A stretch of 64,000 nucleotides of DNA, from contig CBDICS010000034.1 in assembly GCA_965277415.1 (NCBI GenBank), positions 5,648 to 69,647 on the forward strand, written 5' to 3'. Shown in pieces: positions 8,513 to 17,485 of the stretch (its first letter is position 1; each line of letters opens with the position of its first letter). This DNA comes from JAHDHW01 sp965277415 (GTDB taxonomy: Bacteria; Bacteroidota; Bacteroidia; Chitinophagales; Saprospiraceae). The notes under the pieces are model-generated. The model did not search any database and was not told the origin of the DNA. It was given only the letters and a program-made list of their open reading frames with translations. The position numbers and the translations under genes are program-made.

Positions 8513-9613
8513 ATGATTAGTTGGAAGTTTTCAGAATTTACAGGGGGGAATGATGGCGTTTCACCATTTGAACGATTGTTAAAAGTTTTTCAGGAATTGC
8601 TGGTTTATACTTCTGGTGATGTGACTGAAGCCTTAAGCTGGCTAACTGAGTTGGATAAAGAATACAAATTGACTACTGCTGACTATGGTATAGCTGACTT
8701 CATTCAAGATCTCATTGATAAGGGATATATTCAACAACAGGATGAAAAAAATCCAAATTTTGTCCCTTCTGCTAAAATGGAAATCGCACTTCGGCAAAAA
8801 GCCCTTAATGATATTTTTAATGAATTAAAAAAATCAAAACGAGGGAATCACAATACAAAACAAAGTGGAAAAGGCGATGAGTTCACTTCTGATCTTCGAC
8901 CTTATGAATTTGGAGATAAACTCGAAAACATTTCGATGTCAGATTCACTCCGAAATGCTCAGATCAATCATGGCATTGATAATTTCAAATTAACACATAA
9001 TGATCTCGAAGTCCATGAGACTTATTATCAAAGTCAAATGAGTACGGTACTCATGATTGATATTTCCCATTCCATGATTTTATATGGAGAAGACAGGATT
9101 ACACCTGCAAAAAAAGTAGCTATGGCTCTATCTGAATTGATTACTACCAGATACCCAAAAGATACCCTGGATATTATCGTTTTCGGAAATGATGCCTGGC
9201 AGATAGAAATCAAAGATTTGCCTTATCTCAAAGTTGGTCCTTTTCACACCAATACAGTAGCCGGATTAGAATTGGCTATGGATATCCTGAGGAAAAGGAG
9301 GAATCCTAATAAGCAAATCTTTATGATCACTGATGGAAAACCCACCTGTATCAAAAAAGGAAAAAAGTATATTAAAAATAGTTTTGGTCTTGATCGCAAT
9401 ATTGTCAATCGAACCCTAAATCTTGCTACTCGTTGCCGAAAAATGGATATTCCTATCACAACCTTTATGATAGCACGAGATCCTTATCTGGTTCAATTTG
9501 TAGATGCTTTTACAAAAGCTAATAATGGCAAAGCCTTTTATAGTAGTTTACAAGGACTTGGCGAGTTTATTTTTAAAGATTATAAACAGAATAAAGGGAA
9601 ACGACATCGTTAG
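8513..9613 (+). CDS. VWA-domain (CoxE-like) protein
   Basis: A 366-residue protein without signal peptide or membrane segments. Its C-terminal half is a von Willebrand A domain with a MIDAS-type metal site: MIDISHSM (DxSxS), a conserved Thr region and FMITDGKPT. Such proteins often act with a MoxR-type AAA ATPase in assembling metal enzymes, but none is adjacent. The ATG at 8513 avoids overlap with the preceding gene; an in-frame TTG at 8477 would overlap it by 23 bp. It converges with the TPR membrane protein. Confidence 0.8.
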   Translation: MISWKFSEFTGGNDGVSPFERLLKVFQELLVYTSGDVTEALSWLTELDKEYKLTTADYGIADFIQDLIDKGYIQQQDEKNPNFVPSAKMEIALRQKALNDIFNELKKSKRGNHNTKQSGKGDEFTSDLRPYEFGDKLENISMSDSLRNAQINHGIDNFKLTHNDLEVHETYYQSQMSTVLMIDISHSMILYGEDRITPAKKVAMALSELITTRYPKDTLDIIVFGNDAWQIEIKDLPYLKVGPFHTNTVAGLELAMDILRKRRNPNKQIFMITDGKPTCIKKGKKYIKNSFGLDRNIVNRTLNLATRCRKMDIPITTFMIARDPYLVQFVDAFTKANNGKAFYSSLQGLGEFIFKDYKQNKGKRHR

Positions 9614-9617
9614 ACAC

Positions 9618-11591
9618 TTACTTCTTCAAACTAGGGTCAAGCGCATAAGCCTTATTGAGCCAAGTTTGAGCATTGACCTGATCACCTAAATCCCTATAAA
9701 CGACTCCAATATAATAATGAAGTATTGCATTTTTTGGATCGTATTTTAATGCTTCTTTATACTCTAATAATGCCCTATCAAATTGCTTATTCATTGCATA
9801 GGAACTGCCCAAATTCCGCCGAGCATCTACAAAATAAGGGTCATATTTAATTGATTTCTGATAAGCCTCAATCGCCTGACTAACTTTTCCTGTTTCGAAA
9901 TAGACCGTTCCCAGGTTACTATAAATAGCTGCATTGGGTTTATAGCTAATAGCTGTTTGATAATTAGCAATAGCATTGGGAAAATCCTTTATTCTGAAAA
10001 ATAATAAACCAATTTGTCCATATGCATCGCCGTATTTTGGATAGAGTTCCGCCGCTTTATTAAATCTGAACATTGCAGACTCAAAAAACACTTTCTTATC
10101 TGCTGGATCAGTAGCAGCAAGCCCTTTTTTATTCAACTCTAATCCGTAATGATAATTTAATTTTGCACTATTGGGAGCAACTTCAATATCGGCATGATAT
10201 AAAGCGTAGCTATTTTCCCAGGCTCCATTCCGTTTAATTGTCAATACTCCAAAAACTAAAATAATAATCCCCGCAATAGCAATTGGTTTTTTAAATTTTG
10301 AAAAGAAGGCACTTAGGTTCTCAATCTTTTGTTTATAGTCAACTTTAGTAAAATGGCTAATTAAATAAGCAATGGCAATCGAAAACCCTAAACTAGGAAC
10401 ATACATAAAACGATCTCCATAAGAAGTACCAATTACTATGATTATATTACTTGCAATTGAAAATGTGATCAAAAAATATAAAATACTAAAGGAGATTAAA
10501 TTTCTACTTTTAAATAGTCGAAGCGCATAATAAGCTAAAGCAAGAAAAACAAGCAAGCTTAATATTGCCCTCCAATCATCAAATCCCATTGCTGTATACT
10601 CCGGATATCCAAAATCAGAACCTAAAGGATAGGGAAAGACTAAGTTTTTTAAATATTTTCCAGCAAAAACCATCGCTGTTGCAAACTGTTCCAAATAATT
10701 CGAACTATCTGCTATTACATTATCCAATAGAGGCGCATTCTTTATAAAAGGATCATCTACCAGATTATTAATAATGGTTTCCTTTTTACTACCACCAATA
10801 AAACTACCTAAGACTTGATATCTTGCAAATAGATACAAGGCTACGGGGGCAATAAAAATGGAACTTTGGGCAAGGCTTTCTCCTAGATTTTTTTTCAAAA
10901 AGAAATAAGCAATTAAAGGAAAAATGGCTAAAAAGGTTACCGCACTTTCTTTTGAAAACATAGCAATCAAGTATGAAAAAAAGGCCAGACCAAGCCACTT
11001 AATCTTGTCAAACTTTAGATACTTCCAAAAACAATAAATTGCTCCTATACAAAATAGGAATGCCAAAATCTCATCTCGACTCTTAATATTCGCGACTACT
11101 TCTACATGAATCGGATGACATATGTATATGAATGTTGCTAAGAAAGGCAAAAGAGGTCCTTTATCAGGTAACAATTTGATGAGCGTCCAAAAAAGTAAGA
11201 ATGCGGTAAATGCATATAATAACACATTCATAAAATGGTAAAATCCAGGCTTGTCTTCAGCAATATCCCATTCTACAGCAAACATGGCTAAGGAAACCGG
11301 GCGATATAAAGTGCCTGGGCTGTTCCAATAGCCAAAACGATAATGCTTTGTAAAAATCTCGTAAAGTCCATCAAATCCCTTCTTCGTTATCCGGTTTTCT
11401 TTAATCGCAGAATAATCATCTAATGCATAATCATGAGATAAAGTATTCGTGTAGATTAAAAAACAAAACAAAGCTAAGATCAGACCCAAAAGTATTAGTG
11501 TGGTTCGATTAGTGCTTGATTTTGGAGCAGTTTGAACCTTAGTTCTTGATGCCTTTGCCTTTTTTGGATTTCCAGATTTTTTTTTAGACAT
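9618..11591 (-). CDS. Polytopic membrane protein with TPR tail (TMTC/GT-C-like)
   Basis: A 657-residue protein with a very basic N-terminal tail (MSKKKSGNPKKAKASR), then about ten hydrophobic segments up to about residue 460, and at least four tetratricopeptide repeats to the end (such as AAIYSNLGTVYFETGKVSQA). The first loop contains HDYALDDY, an acidic pair like that in GT-C glycosyltransferases and TMTC proteins. It may transfer a lipid-linked sugar to protein or glycan at the inner membrane. The donor and target are unknown. Confidence 0.75.
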   Translation of the reverse strand: MSKKKSGNPKKAKASRTKVQTAPKSSTNRTTLILLGLILALFCFLIYTNTLSHDYALDDYSAIKENRITKKGFDGLYEIFTKHYRFGYWNSPGTLYRPVSLAMFAVEWDIAEDKPGFYHFMNVLLYAFTAFLLFWTLIKLLPDKGPLLPFLATFIYICHPIHVEVVANIKSRDEILAFLFCIGAIYCFWKYLKFDKIKWLGLAFFSYLIAMFSKESAVTFLAIFPLIAYFFLKKNLGESLAQSSIFIAPVALYLFARYQVLGSFIGGSKKETIINNLVDDPFIKNAPLLDNVIADSSNYLEQFATAMVFAGKYLKNLVFPYPLGSDFGYPEYTAMGFDDWRAILSLLVFLALAYYALRLFKSRNLISFSILYFLITFSIASNIIIVIGTSYGDRFMYVPSLGFSIAIAYLISHFTKVDYKQKIENLSAFFSKFKKPIAIAGIIILVFGVLTIKRNGAWENSYALYHADIEVAPNSAKLNYHYGLELNKKGLAATDPADKKVFFESAMFRFNKAAELYPKYGDAYGQIGLLFFRIKDFPNAIANYQTAISYKPNAAIYSNLGTVYFETGKVSQAIEAYQKSIKYDPYFVDARRNLGSSYAMNKQFDRALLEYKEALKYDPKNAILHYYIGVVYRDLGDQVNAQTWLNKAYALDPSLKK

Positions 11592-11845
11592 GGTGATTTG
11601 TCGTTTTGTGGGGCTAAAATACTTTGTAATTAGCTTTTGTCATAACAAAATTGCTTTTTCTAATCGGCAAGTGCTAAAAATTTAAAAGCGTTATATTTAC
11701 GTTAATTTCCAAGCCATTAAATATTTAGGTTTTTATAAATTGAAAAAAACCGGATTTTAACTGCATAAACTCAATGTAAGATTTTTTTCAAATTGCCCTT
11801 TTTTCGTTTTTTTTCATCAAAAATCCATTCATTTTTTTGCTTATT

Positions 11846-12048
11846 GTAAAAAATACACCTACATTAGCAATACAATATAATATTATGTTATCCAAAGTAA
11901 ATACAGGATAGCATTCTCTGAAAATCAAGTTTTAGTATCATATATTTCAAAGAAAATATACTTGACTTCATTAAAGATTTTTTTGGTTAAATGGTTTAAA
12001 ATTAAATGGTAGTACTTATTAGGGCTTATAATAGCCCTAATTTTTTTT
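11846..12048 (+). ncRNA. Candidate small RNA or leader in a gene-free gap
   Basis: The 11592-12150 gap has no convincing gene on either strand. It contains a possible weak promoter (TACATTAG near 11862-11872 with a T-rich stretch about 20 bp upstream) and ends in a strong plus-strand terminator at 12019-12048. With no coding frame for that terminator to close, an RNA of about 170 nt is a reasonable guess. It could also be a leader of the transporter at 12151. Confidence 0.3.
12019..12048 (+). terminator. Orphan rho-independent terminator
   Basis: TTAGGGCT (12019-12026) pairs perfectly with AGCCCTAA (12033-12040), followed by eight T residues. There is no open reading frame upstream on this strand. 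Confidence 0.75.
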
Positions 12049-12150
12049 GTACTATGAAGTTGTTCAAACTCAATTTTAAAACTTATCTTCCATCTTTTCC
12101 CAAAGCATACATTTTTATACCTTTAGATTCGTCAAATCATAGATATTATT

Positions 12151-14019
12151 ATGGAATCATTAGCCTTAACGACCCTGGATATAGCAATCATGATAGGTTA
12201 TGCAATTTTAATTATTGCTTATGGACTATATCATGCAAAACGGAAAAACTCTGAAGAATACTTTCTTGCTGGTAGAAATATGTTATGGCCAATAGTCGGG
12301 ATCTCTTTATTTGCAGCTAATATATCTAGCTCTACTTTAGTGGGCTTAGCTGGTGATGCTTTTAAGACGAATACACATGTCTATAATTATGAATGGTTTG
12401 CGACCGTAGTTTTAGTATTCTTTGCCATCTTCTTTTTACCTTTTTATCTAAAGTCAAGGGTATATACAATGCCGGAATTTTTGGAGAGGAGATTTGATAG
12501 TCGATCGAGGTATTATTTTTCTTTTATTATGATTATTGGTAATGTTTTGATTGATACGGGTGCAGCGCTATATGTCGGTACTATTATTTTAAAATTGATG
12601 TTTCCTGAATTATCTACGGTTGTTATTGTCACGATTCTAGCGATTGCCGCCGCTGCATATACGATACCCGGCGGATTAAACTCAGTGATACAAACAGAAG
12701 TCGTTCAGGCTATATTATTAGTATTAGGATCAATACTCTTGACTTATTATGCACTTGGAGAAGTTGGAGGCTGGGATGGCATGATTGCGGGTCTAAATGA
12801 AATGGGGGCTAATGGTCAATTACTTTCAGAAACGGCTGATGGTGGTAAAAAAGCATTGCAAAATGCTGGTGAGGTACTCTCTCTTGTCCGGCCAGCTGAT
12901 GATGGCTTTATGCCTTGGACAGGCCTTGTACTCGGTGTACCAATATTAGGCTTCTATTTTTGGGCGAACAATCAATTTATGGTTCAAAGGGTACTAGGAG
13001 CTAAAAATTTAAATCATGGTCGCTGGGGTGCATTATTTGCCGGACTATTAAAACTGCCTGTGATATTCATAATGGTGCTTCCTGGAACAATTGCTATCGT
13101 ATTATACTCAGGACTTGATCTTTCATTTATGAACTATCAACTTCCTGATGGAACGATCTGTGCAAACCTGAATGAATGCCCAAATGCTACTTATCCCCTA
13201 CTCTTATTCAAGCTTTTGCCAAAAGGAATTTTAGGATTGGTATTAGCAGGCTTATTAGCAGCTATGATGTCTAGTGTTTCTGCGACTTTCAATTCAGCTT
13301 CAACTTTAGTCACCATGGATTTTGTTCAAAAATTCAGACCCAACATGACAAGTAATCAATTGGTCCGAGCAGGTCAAATTACTACTTTGGTTCTGGTTGT
13401 TTTAGCCAGTGCATGGGCACCAATGATTGAGCGATTTGATTCTTTATGGGAGTATCTTCAAAAGGTCTTGTCTTATATCGCCCCTCCTGTTGCGGCTTCA
13501 TTTTTAGTTGGTTTATTTTGGAAAAGAGCAAATGGGACAGGATCTATTGCTGGTTTATTAACAGGTTTTTTCGTTTCTGCCCTAATGGTAATTTCTGCCG
13601 TTTTAGGCAACTCCGCAAAAGAAGCCATCAAAGCAGCAAGCGCATCGGGAGCTAGTGCCGATCAGTTAATCGCATTAGAACCAGCGGCTTGGGTTTCCTA
13701 TCTAAATAGCATACACTTCTTGCACTTTACTTTTGCATTATTTGTAATTTGTATTCTTGTCAATATTATAGTGAGTTCATTTACTTCGGCTCAAGCTGAT
13801 GAATTCTTACGCGCTGCTTCAGCTGATGATGCAGAAAACATGGAAGGCGTTCAACCTGGTGATATGATCAAAGATCATCGCCATAATTACATTTGGACCA
13901 AATCTTTAATCAAAGCAGAAACGGAAGAGCTTTCCTCATTGCCTTGGTACCTCAATTATAGGTATCTTTCTATTGTATTGTTGATACTCACTGCATTGAT
14001 TGTTGGTTATTTTTGGTAG
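12151..14019 (+). CDS. Sodium/solute symporter (SSS family)
   Basis: A 622-residue integral membrane protein with about 14 hydrophobic segments and SSS-family signatures: EYFLAGRNMLWPIVGISLF near residues 37-55, SSSTLVGLAGDAF and a late LAGLLAAMMSSVSATFNSAS segment typical of the sodium site region. It should import a sugar or similar solute with sodium across the inner membrane; the substrate cannot be told. It is longer than the 500-550 residues usual for SSS proteins, mainly through an extended loop after helix 13. A TACCTTTA box at 12119-12126 may be its own promoter. Confidence 0.9.
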   Translation: MESLALTTLDIAIMIGYAILIIAYGLYHAKRKNSEEYFLAGRNMLWPIVGISLFAANISSSTLVGLAGDAFKTNTHVYNYEWFATVVLVFFAIFFLPFYLKSRVYTMPEFLERRFDSRSRYYFSFIMIIGNVLIDTGAALYVGTIILKLMFPELSTVVIVTILAIAAAAYTIPGGLNSVIQTEVVQAILLVLGSILLTYYALGEVGGWDGMIAGLNEMGANGQLLSETADGGKKALQNAGEVLSLVRPADDGFMPWTGLVLGVPILGFYFWANNQFMVQRVLGAKNLNHGRWGALFAGLLKLPVIFIMVLPGTIAIVLYSGLDLSFMNYQLPDGTICANLNECPNATYPLLLFKLLPKGILGLVLAGLLAAMMSSVSATFNSASTLVTMDFVQKFRPNMTSNQLVRAGQITTLVLVVLASAWAPMIERFDSLWEYLQKVLSYIAPPVAASFLVGLFWKRANGTGSIAGLLTGFFVSALMVISAVLGNSAKEAIKAASASGASADQLIALEPAAWVSYLNSIHFLHFTFALFVICILVNIIVSSFTSAQADEFLRAASADDAENMEGVQPGDMIKDHRHNYIWTKSLIKAETEELSSLPWYLNYRYLSIVLLILTALIVGYFW

Positions 14020-14073
14020 TATTTGAAGTTTTCTATTGTAATCACATCACAATAAATATCAAAGAAAAACGAA

Positions 14074-14147
14074 GAGAGTACTGCCTTCCAACTTTTATCA
14101 TTGTCTTTTTGAAAAGGATATGATAAAAGTTGAAGGGTAGTATTCTC
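14074..14147. repeat. 27-bp near-perfect inverted repeat
   Basis: GAGAGTACTGCCTTCC at the start of the left arm (14074-14100) pairs with the right arm 14121-14147 across a 20-base loop, with few mismatches. There is no T-run, so it is not a classical terminator. It occupies the 14020-14401 gap, where I see no other feature. Confidence 0.65.
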
Positions 14148-14401
14148 CAAATTTAAATTTGAAGAATCAACGGGGAAGAAGAAGGAGAATAAGATCATAT
14201 CAGGGGTATGTTTTTTAATGTTTCTCAGATGAGAATAGTCTTTGTTTTTCATTTTCTAGAAGAATTACATCATCACTTCATCAATTAATAAATTGATTTA
14301 TATATCAGATATTCATCATTTTATATCAATTTATTTGAAAAATGGCATTAAAATCTGTATATTAACAGACTAGAAGTATTCGGAACATAAAATTTACCCC
14401 C

Positions 14402-15796
14402 ATGAAAAAAATCGTTTACCCATCCGTACTATTAGGATTTTTCGTCTTACTCACATCAGCTGTTAACTCTTTCGAAAACAATACTTTAGTCTTACCTCCT
14501 TCTGACTTTGAACTGGTTTTACCTGATCAAACTTATGATTATAGTATTACCTTACCTCCTCATGTACTAGATTTCATGTTTGGCTGGGGGAATAATGATT
14601 CTTCTTTTGTTAGTGATGTGACTGACGAAGGTGCGACTTTAGGCAGGGTATTATTTTATGATGATCGACTTTCTGGAGATAATAGTCTCTCCTGCGGTAC
14701 TTGCCATCAGCAAGCGTTTTCCTTTTCTGATAATGTAGCCTTCAGTGATGGCATTATGGATAATGTAACTACTCGTAATTCAATGGTACTCAATGACATA
14801 AGCTGGCAATTAGGCTCAGGATTCTTCTGGGATTTTCGGTCTTCTGATATTGAAGATGCCGTTTTACAACCTATTCTTGCTGCTCATGAGTTAGGGAAAA
14901 ACATGCCCGACCTTCTAGCTAAATTGGAAGCAGCTGAGGAGTATGGTCCTCTATTTGAAGCAGCATATGGAACTTCAGAAATCAATGAATCGAGATTGGC
15001 TAATGCACTTAGTCAATTTATATTGTCAATGAATTCTTTTGAGTCAAGATATGATGAACAAGTCAGTGAAAATTTTGCTGGCTTTACTCCTAGTGAGTTG
15101 AGTGGAAAGGAATTATTTGAATTAAATTGTGCCTTCTGCCATATTACTCCTCATTTTGGTACTTTAGATCCTTTTCAATTTTTTATACCTGGTAATAATG
15201 GATTGGACTCTGAATTTACAGACCTTGGTATGGGAGAATGGACAGGGGATCCTTCATTGTATGGCTTTTTTAAATCTCCAACGCTTAGAAATATTGAAGT
15301 TAGTGGTCCTTATATGCATGATGGGAGGTTCGAGACTTTAGAAGATGTTATAGATTTTTATAGTGAAGGTGTTCAAGATAATGAAAACTCTTTCTTTAAT
15401 TGGTCAATGGGAGAAGGTTTCACTGGTTTTGGTTTTACTGATACACAAAAAGAAGATTTGATCAACTTTTTACATACCCTTACGGATCATGCATTATTGA
15501 CTGACGATAAATGGTCTAATCCTTGGAATGAGATATTAGGAACAAATCCGATTCAGCTAGAAGGCGTAAATGTGTACCCTAATCCTGTCGAAGATATTGT
15601 GTATGTTGAAATTGAAAATCCAAATGGTGCTAACTATGATATTTCGATTTTTGATATTAGTGGTAAATTGCTTAGGACTTTCAATACAACTGATAATATT
15701 CTCGAAATCCCCCGTGGTAATTCGCCAGTAGGCATTTACGAGCTTGTAGCCTCAAATGGAAAGCAACAAAAAACGTTTAAATTAGTCTATCGGTAG
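14402..15796 (+). CDS. Di-haem cytochrome c peroxidase (MauG/CcpA family) with T9SS tail
   Basis: A signal peptide is followed by two haem-binding motifs, CGTCH at residues 98-102 and CAFCH at 243-247, spaced as in bacterial di-haem peroxidases. LGRVLFYDDRLSGDNSLSC and SPTLRNIEVSGPYMHDGRF are family signatures. The last 80 residues (VYPNPVEDIVYV and a final GIYELVASNGKQQKTF) form a T9SS sorting domain, so this peroxidase is probably surface-directed rather than periplasmic. It would reduce H2O2 with electrons from a c-type cytochrome. Confidence 0.9.
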   Translation: MKKIVYPSVLLGFFVLLTSAVNSFENNTLVLPPSDFELVLPDQTYDYSITLPPHVLDFMFGWGNNDSSFVSDVTDEGATLGRVLFYDDRLSGDNSLSCGTCHQQAFSFSDNVAFSDGIMDNVTTRNSMVLNDISWQLGSGFFWDFRSSDIEDAVLQPILAAHELGKNMPDLLAKLEAAEEYGPLFEAAYGTSEINESRLANALSQFILSMNSFESRYDEQVSENFAGFTPSELSGKELFELNCAFCHITPHFGTLDPFQFFIPGNNGLDSEFTDLGMGEWTGDPSLYGFFKSPTLRNIEVSGPYMHDGRFETLEDVIDFYSEGVQDNENSFFNWSMGEGFTGFGFTDTQKEDLINFLHTLTDHALLTDDKWSNPWNEILGTNPIQLEGVNVYPNPVEDIVYVEIENPNGANYDISIFDISGKLLRTFNTTDNILEIPRGNSPVGIYELVASNGKQQKTFKLVYR

Positions 15797-15829
15797 TTTT
15801 CGAAAATTGGGTACCTTGGATATAAGCTT

Positions 15830-16306
15830 ATGATAAAAAACGTAAAAAATATATTGCTATTCGTATTATTCTTGCTTGGTTCTCAATCGCTCTCTGCTCA
15901 AAAAGACATTTATGGCTATTGGGTAGGCGTACTCACTCAAGGGGGAGAGCAAATTAAGTTTGAAATAAATATTTATGAAGGTCAAAGAAGTGATCCTACG
16001 ATTCTTCATTGTCGTCCCTGCAAAAAGATAAAAGGATCTATAGTCGATCATCGTGAAATAGAAAAAATCATAAACTTTTATGGCATCATCAATGGAGATC
16101 GTTCAATCAATATTATAGATTCAAAATTCGCTTTTAAAGAAAAATTTGAAGGCGAAACCCGCACTCGTTACCAATTTGAAATTGAAATAAAGAATGGTGA
16201 ACCCTGGCTTGTTGGTTATTGGCAAGACTATAATTCTAAAGGGCGAAAAGTAAAACAAGGGAAAATGTATCTTAAACGGGAAAAGATGGTGCCTACCAGA
16301 GCTTGA
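15830..16306 (+). CDS. Secreted hypothetical protein
   Basis: A 158-residue protein with a clear signal peptide ending SLSAQKD. The mature part starts with IYGYWVGVLTQGGEQIKFEI, a small beta-barrel-like pattern, and includes CRPC. The final strands (WLVGYWQDYNSKG) resemble lipocalin-like domains in exported Bacteroidota proteins. No family is recognised with confidence. It follows the peroxidase by 33 bp and may share its transcript. Confidence 0.7.
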   Translation: MIKNVKNILLFVLFLLGSQSLSAQKDIYGYWVGVLTQGGEQIKFEINIYEGQRSDPTILHCRPCKKIKGSIVDHREIEKIINFYGIINGDRSINIIDSKFAFKEKFEGETRTRYQFEIEIKNGEPWLVGYWQDYNSKGRKVKQGKMYLKREKMVPTRA

Positions 16307-16321
16307 GAAAAGCTATATAAT

Positions 16322-17200
16322 CTATCCTTCTACATGCTTTAACCACTTCAAAACAACGTTGCGAACTTTCCCTTCTTCAAAAATCCAATTCCCAGCATCA
16401 AGGTGTGTTCCATTTTCAATCGTATGAAAAGTTAGCAACTTAGCCCTATATTTTTCAGCAAAAGAAAGTGCGCTTTTATAATTGACTAATCCATCTTTCG
16501 TCCCATGTATTAAAAGTACTGGAGTAGATTCACTTTTCGTTAAAAAAATTACAGGATTGGACTTTTGGAATAAATCTCTGTTGTGGTTTCCTGCAAGCCT
16601 CCACAAAACTGGTGTCATTGCCATTTTTGATAAATCTAGAGGTGCTCCAAATAACATTACTCCAGCCAAACGCTCTTTAGGAAAATCAAAGTCCAAATGA
16701 TTTGTATGATTAAAGGCTAGTAAAGCTGCTAAATGAGCACCAGAAGATAAACCCGCAATAATTATTTTTTTATCTCCTAAGCCTTTTGATTTTAGAATAG
16801 TCATCGTTTTTTTTAAGGCTAGAATAGTATCCTTATGCATATCAGGGGCTCTATAAAAGGGAAGCCTTCTATAAGTAGGCATGACAACTACATAACCTAA
16901 ATCAACAAAAAACTGGGCATTGCATCTGAACATCATAGGATTCCCAAATGTCCACCCTCCGCCATGGAAATATAGGATAACTTCTTTTTGGGTGACTTCT
17001 CGATGCTTTGGTAGGAATAAGACAAGGTATTGTCGATAATGACTCCCAAATGAATATTTTTCCATCAACATGTCATTCCGTTTAGCTGTTTTTGCATTAT
17101 AATTATACTTGGGCAAACGGATGATTTCATGGAGGTTTGTTCCCTTGGGGATTAATAAGTACATAGATAGAATTAGGGTAAAAATCGACAGTAGGATCAT
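16322..17200 (-). CDS. Alpha/beta hydrolase (esterase/lipase-like)
   Basis: A 292-residue hydrolase with an N-terminal membrane anchor (residues 1-17). It has the oxyanion motif HGGGW at 79-83, the nucleophile elbow GLSSG at 150-154 (Ser152), HGTKDGLVNY carrying the acid residue, and ENGTHLDAG carrying the histidine. This is the hormone-sensitive-lipase/BD-FAE type. It probably cleaves small esters from the membrane face. Substrate unknown. Confidence 0.88.
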   Translation of the reverse strand: MILLSIFTLILSMYLLIPKGTNLHEIIRLPKYNYNAKTAKRNDMLMEKYSFGSHYRQYLVLFLPKHREVTQKEVILYFHGGGWTFGNPMMFRCNAQFFVDLGYVVVMPTYRRLPFYRAPDMHKDTILALKKTMTILKSKGLGDKKIIIAGLSSGAHLAALLAFNHTNHLDFDFPKERLAGVMLFGAPLDLSKMAMTPVLWRLAGNHNRDLFQKSNPVIFLTKSESTPVLLIHGTKDGLVNYKSALSFAEKYRAKLLTFHTIENGTHLDAGNWIFEEGKVRNVVLKWLKHVEG

Positions 17201-17240
17201 TGTCTAAAGATAGGAAACTCTTGTTAATTTGGTGTTTTTG

Positions 17241-17380
17241 TTTTTGAACCACGGAGGCACAGAGGGACACAGAGGTTTCGTGGTGGGGTATTTTTTGGAT
17301 GTATTTGTTTCTTTTTTGCTTAAGCTTTGTTTTTTTAAGTTGTGTTTTTGAACCACGGAGGGCACGGAGTTACACAGAGG
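17241..17380. repeat. Two copies of a CCACGGAGGCACAGAGG-type repeat
   Basis: Strings beginning TTTTTGAACCACGGAGG occur at 17241-17276 and 17345-17380, each ending ACACAGAGG, about 104 bp apart. They differ at a few positions. The sequence is more purine-rich and GC-rich than the surroundings. I recall similar CACGGAG strings in intergenic DNA of other environmental bacteria, but could not check. The 17201-17485 gap holds nothing else. Confidence 0.6.
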
Positions 17381-17485
17381 TCAAAGCCTATTATGGATTC
17401 CTCTTCTTTATAGCATACTACCGAACTTGTCCTAGGGTCTAACTTCGCCAAAGGCGACTATCTCTTTTTCTTCACAAGTGAAAAC

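Noticed and set aside
12054..12067. TGAAGTTGTTCAAA after the orphan terminator, resembling a palindromic-repeat arm
   Set aside because: Only 14 bases match, without a second arm or core; could be chance.
14007..14252. 81-residue minus-strand frame after the symporter gene
   Set aside because: It overlaps the end of the symporter gene and includes both arms of the 27-bp inverted repeat, so its sequence is explained by the repeat.
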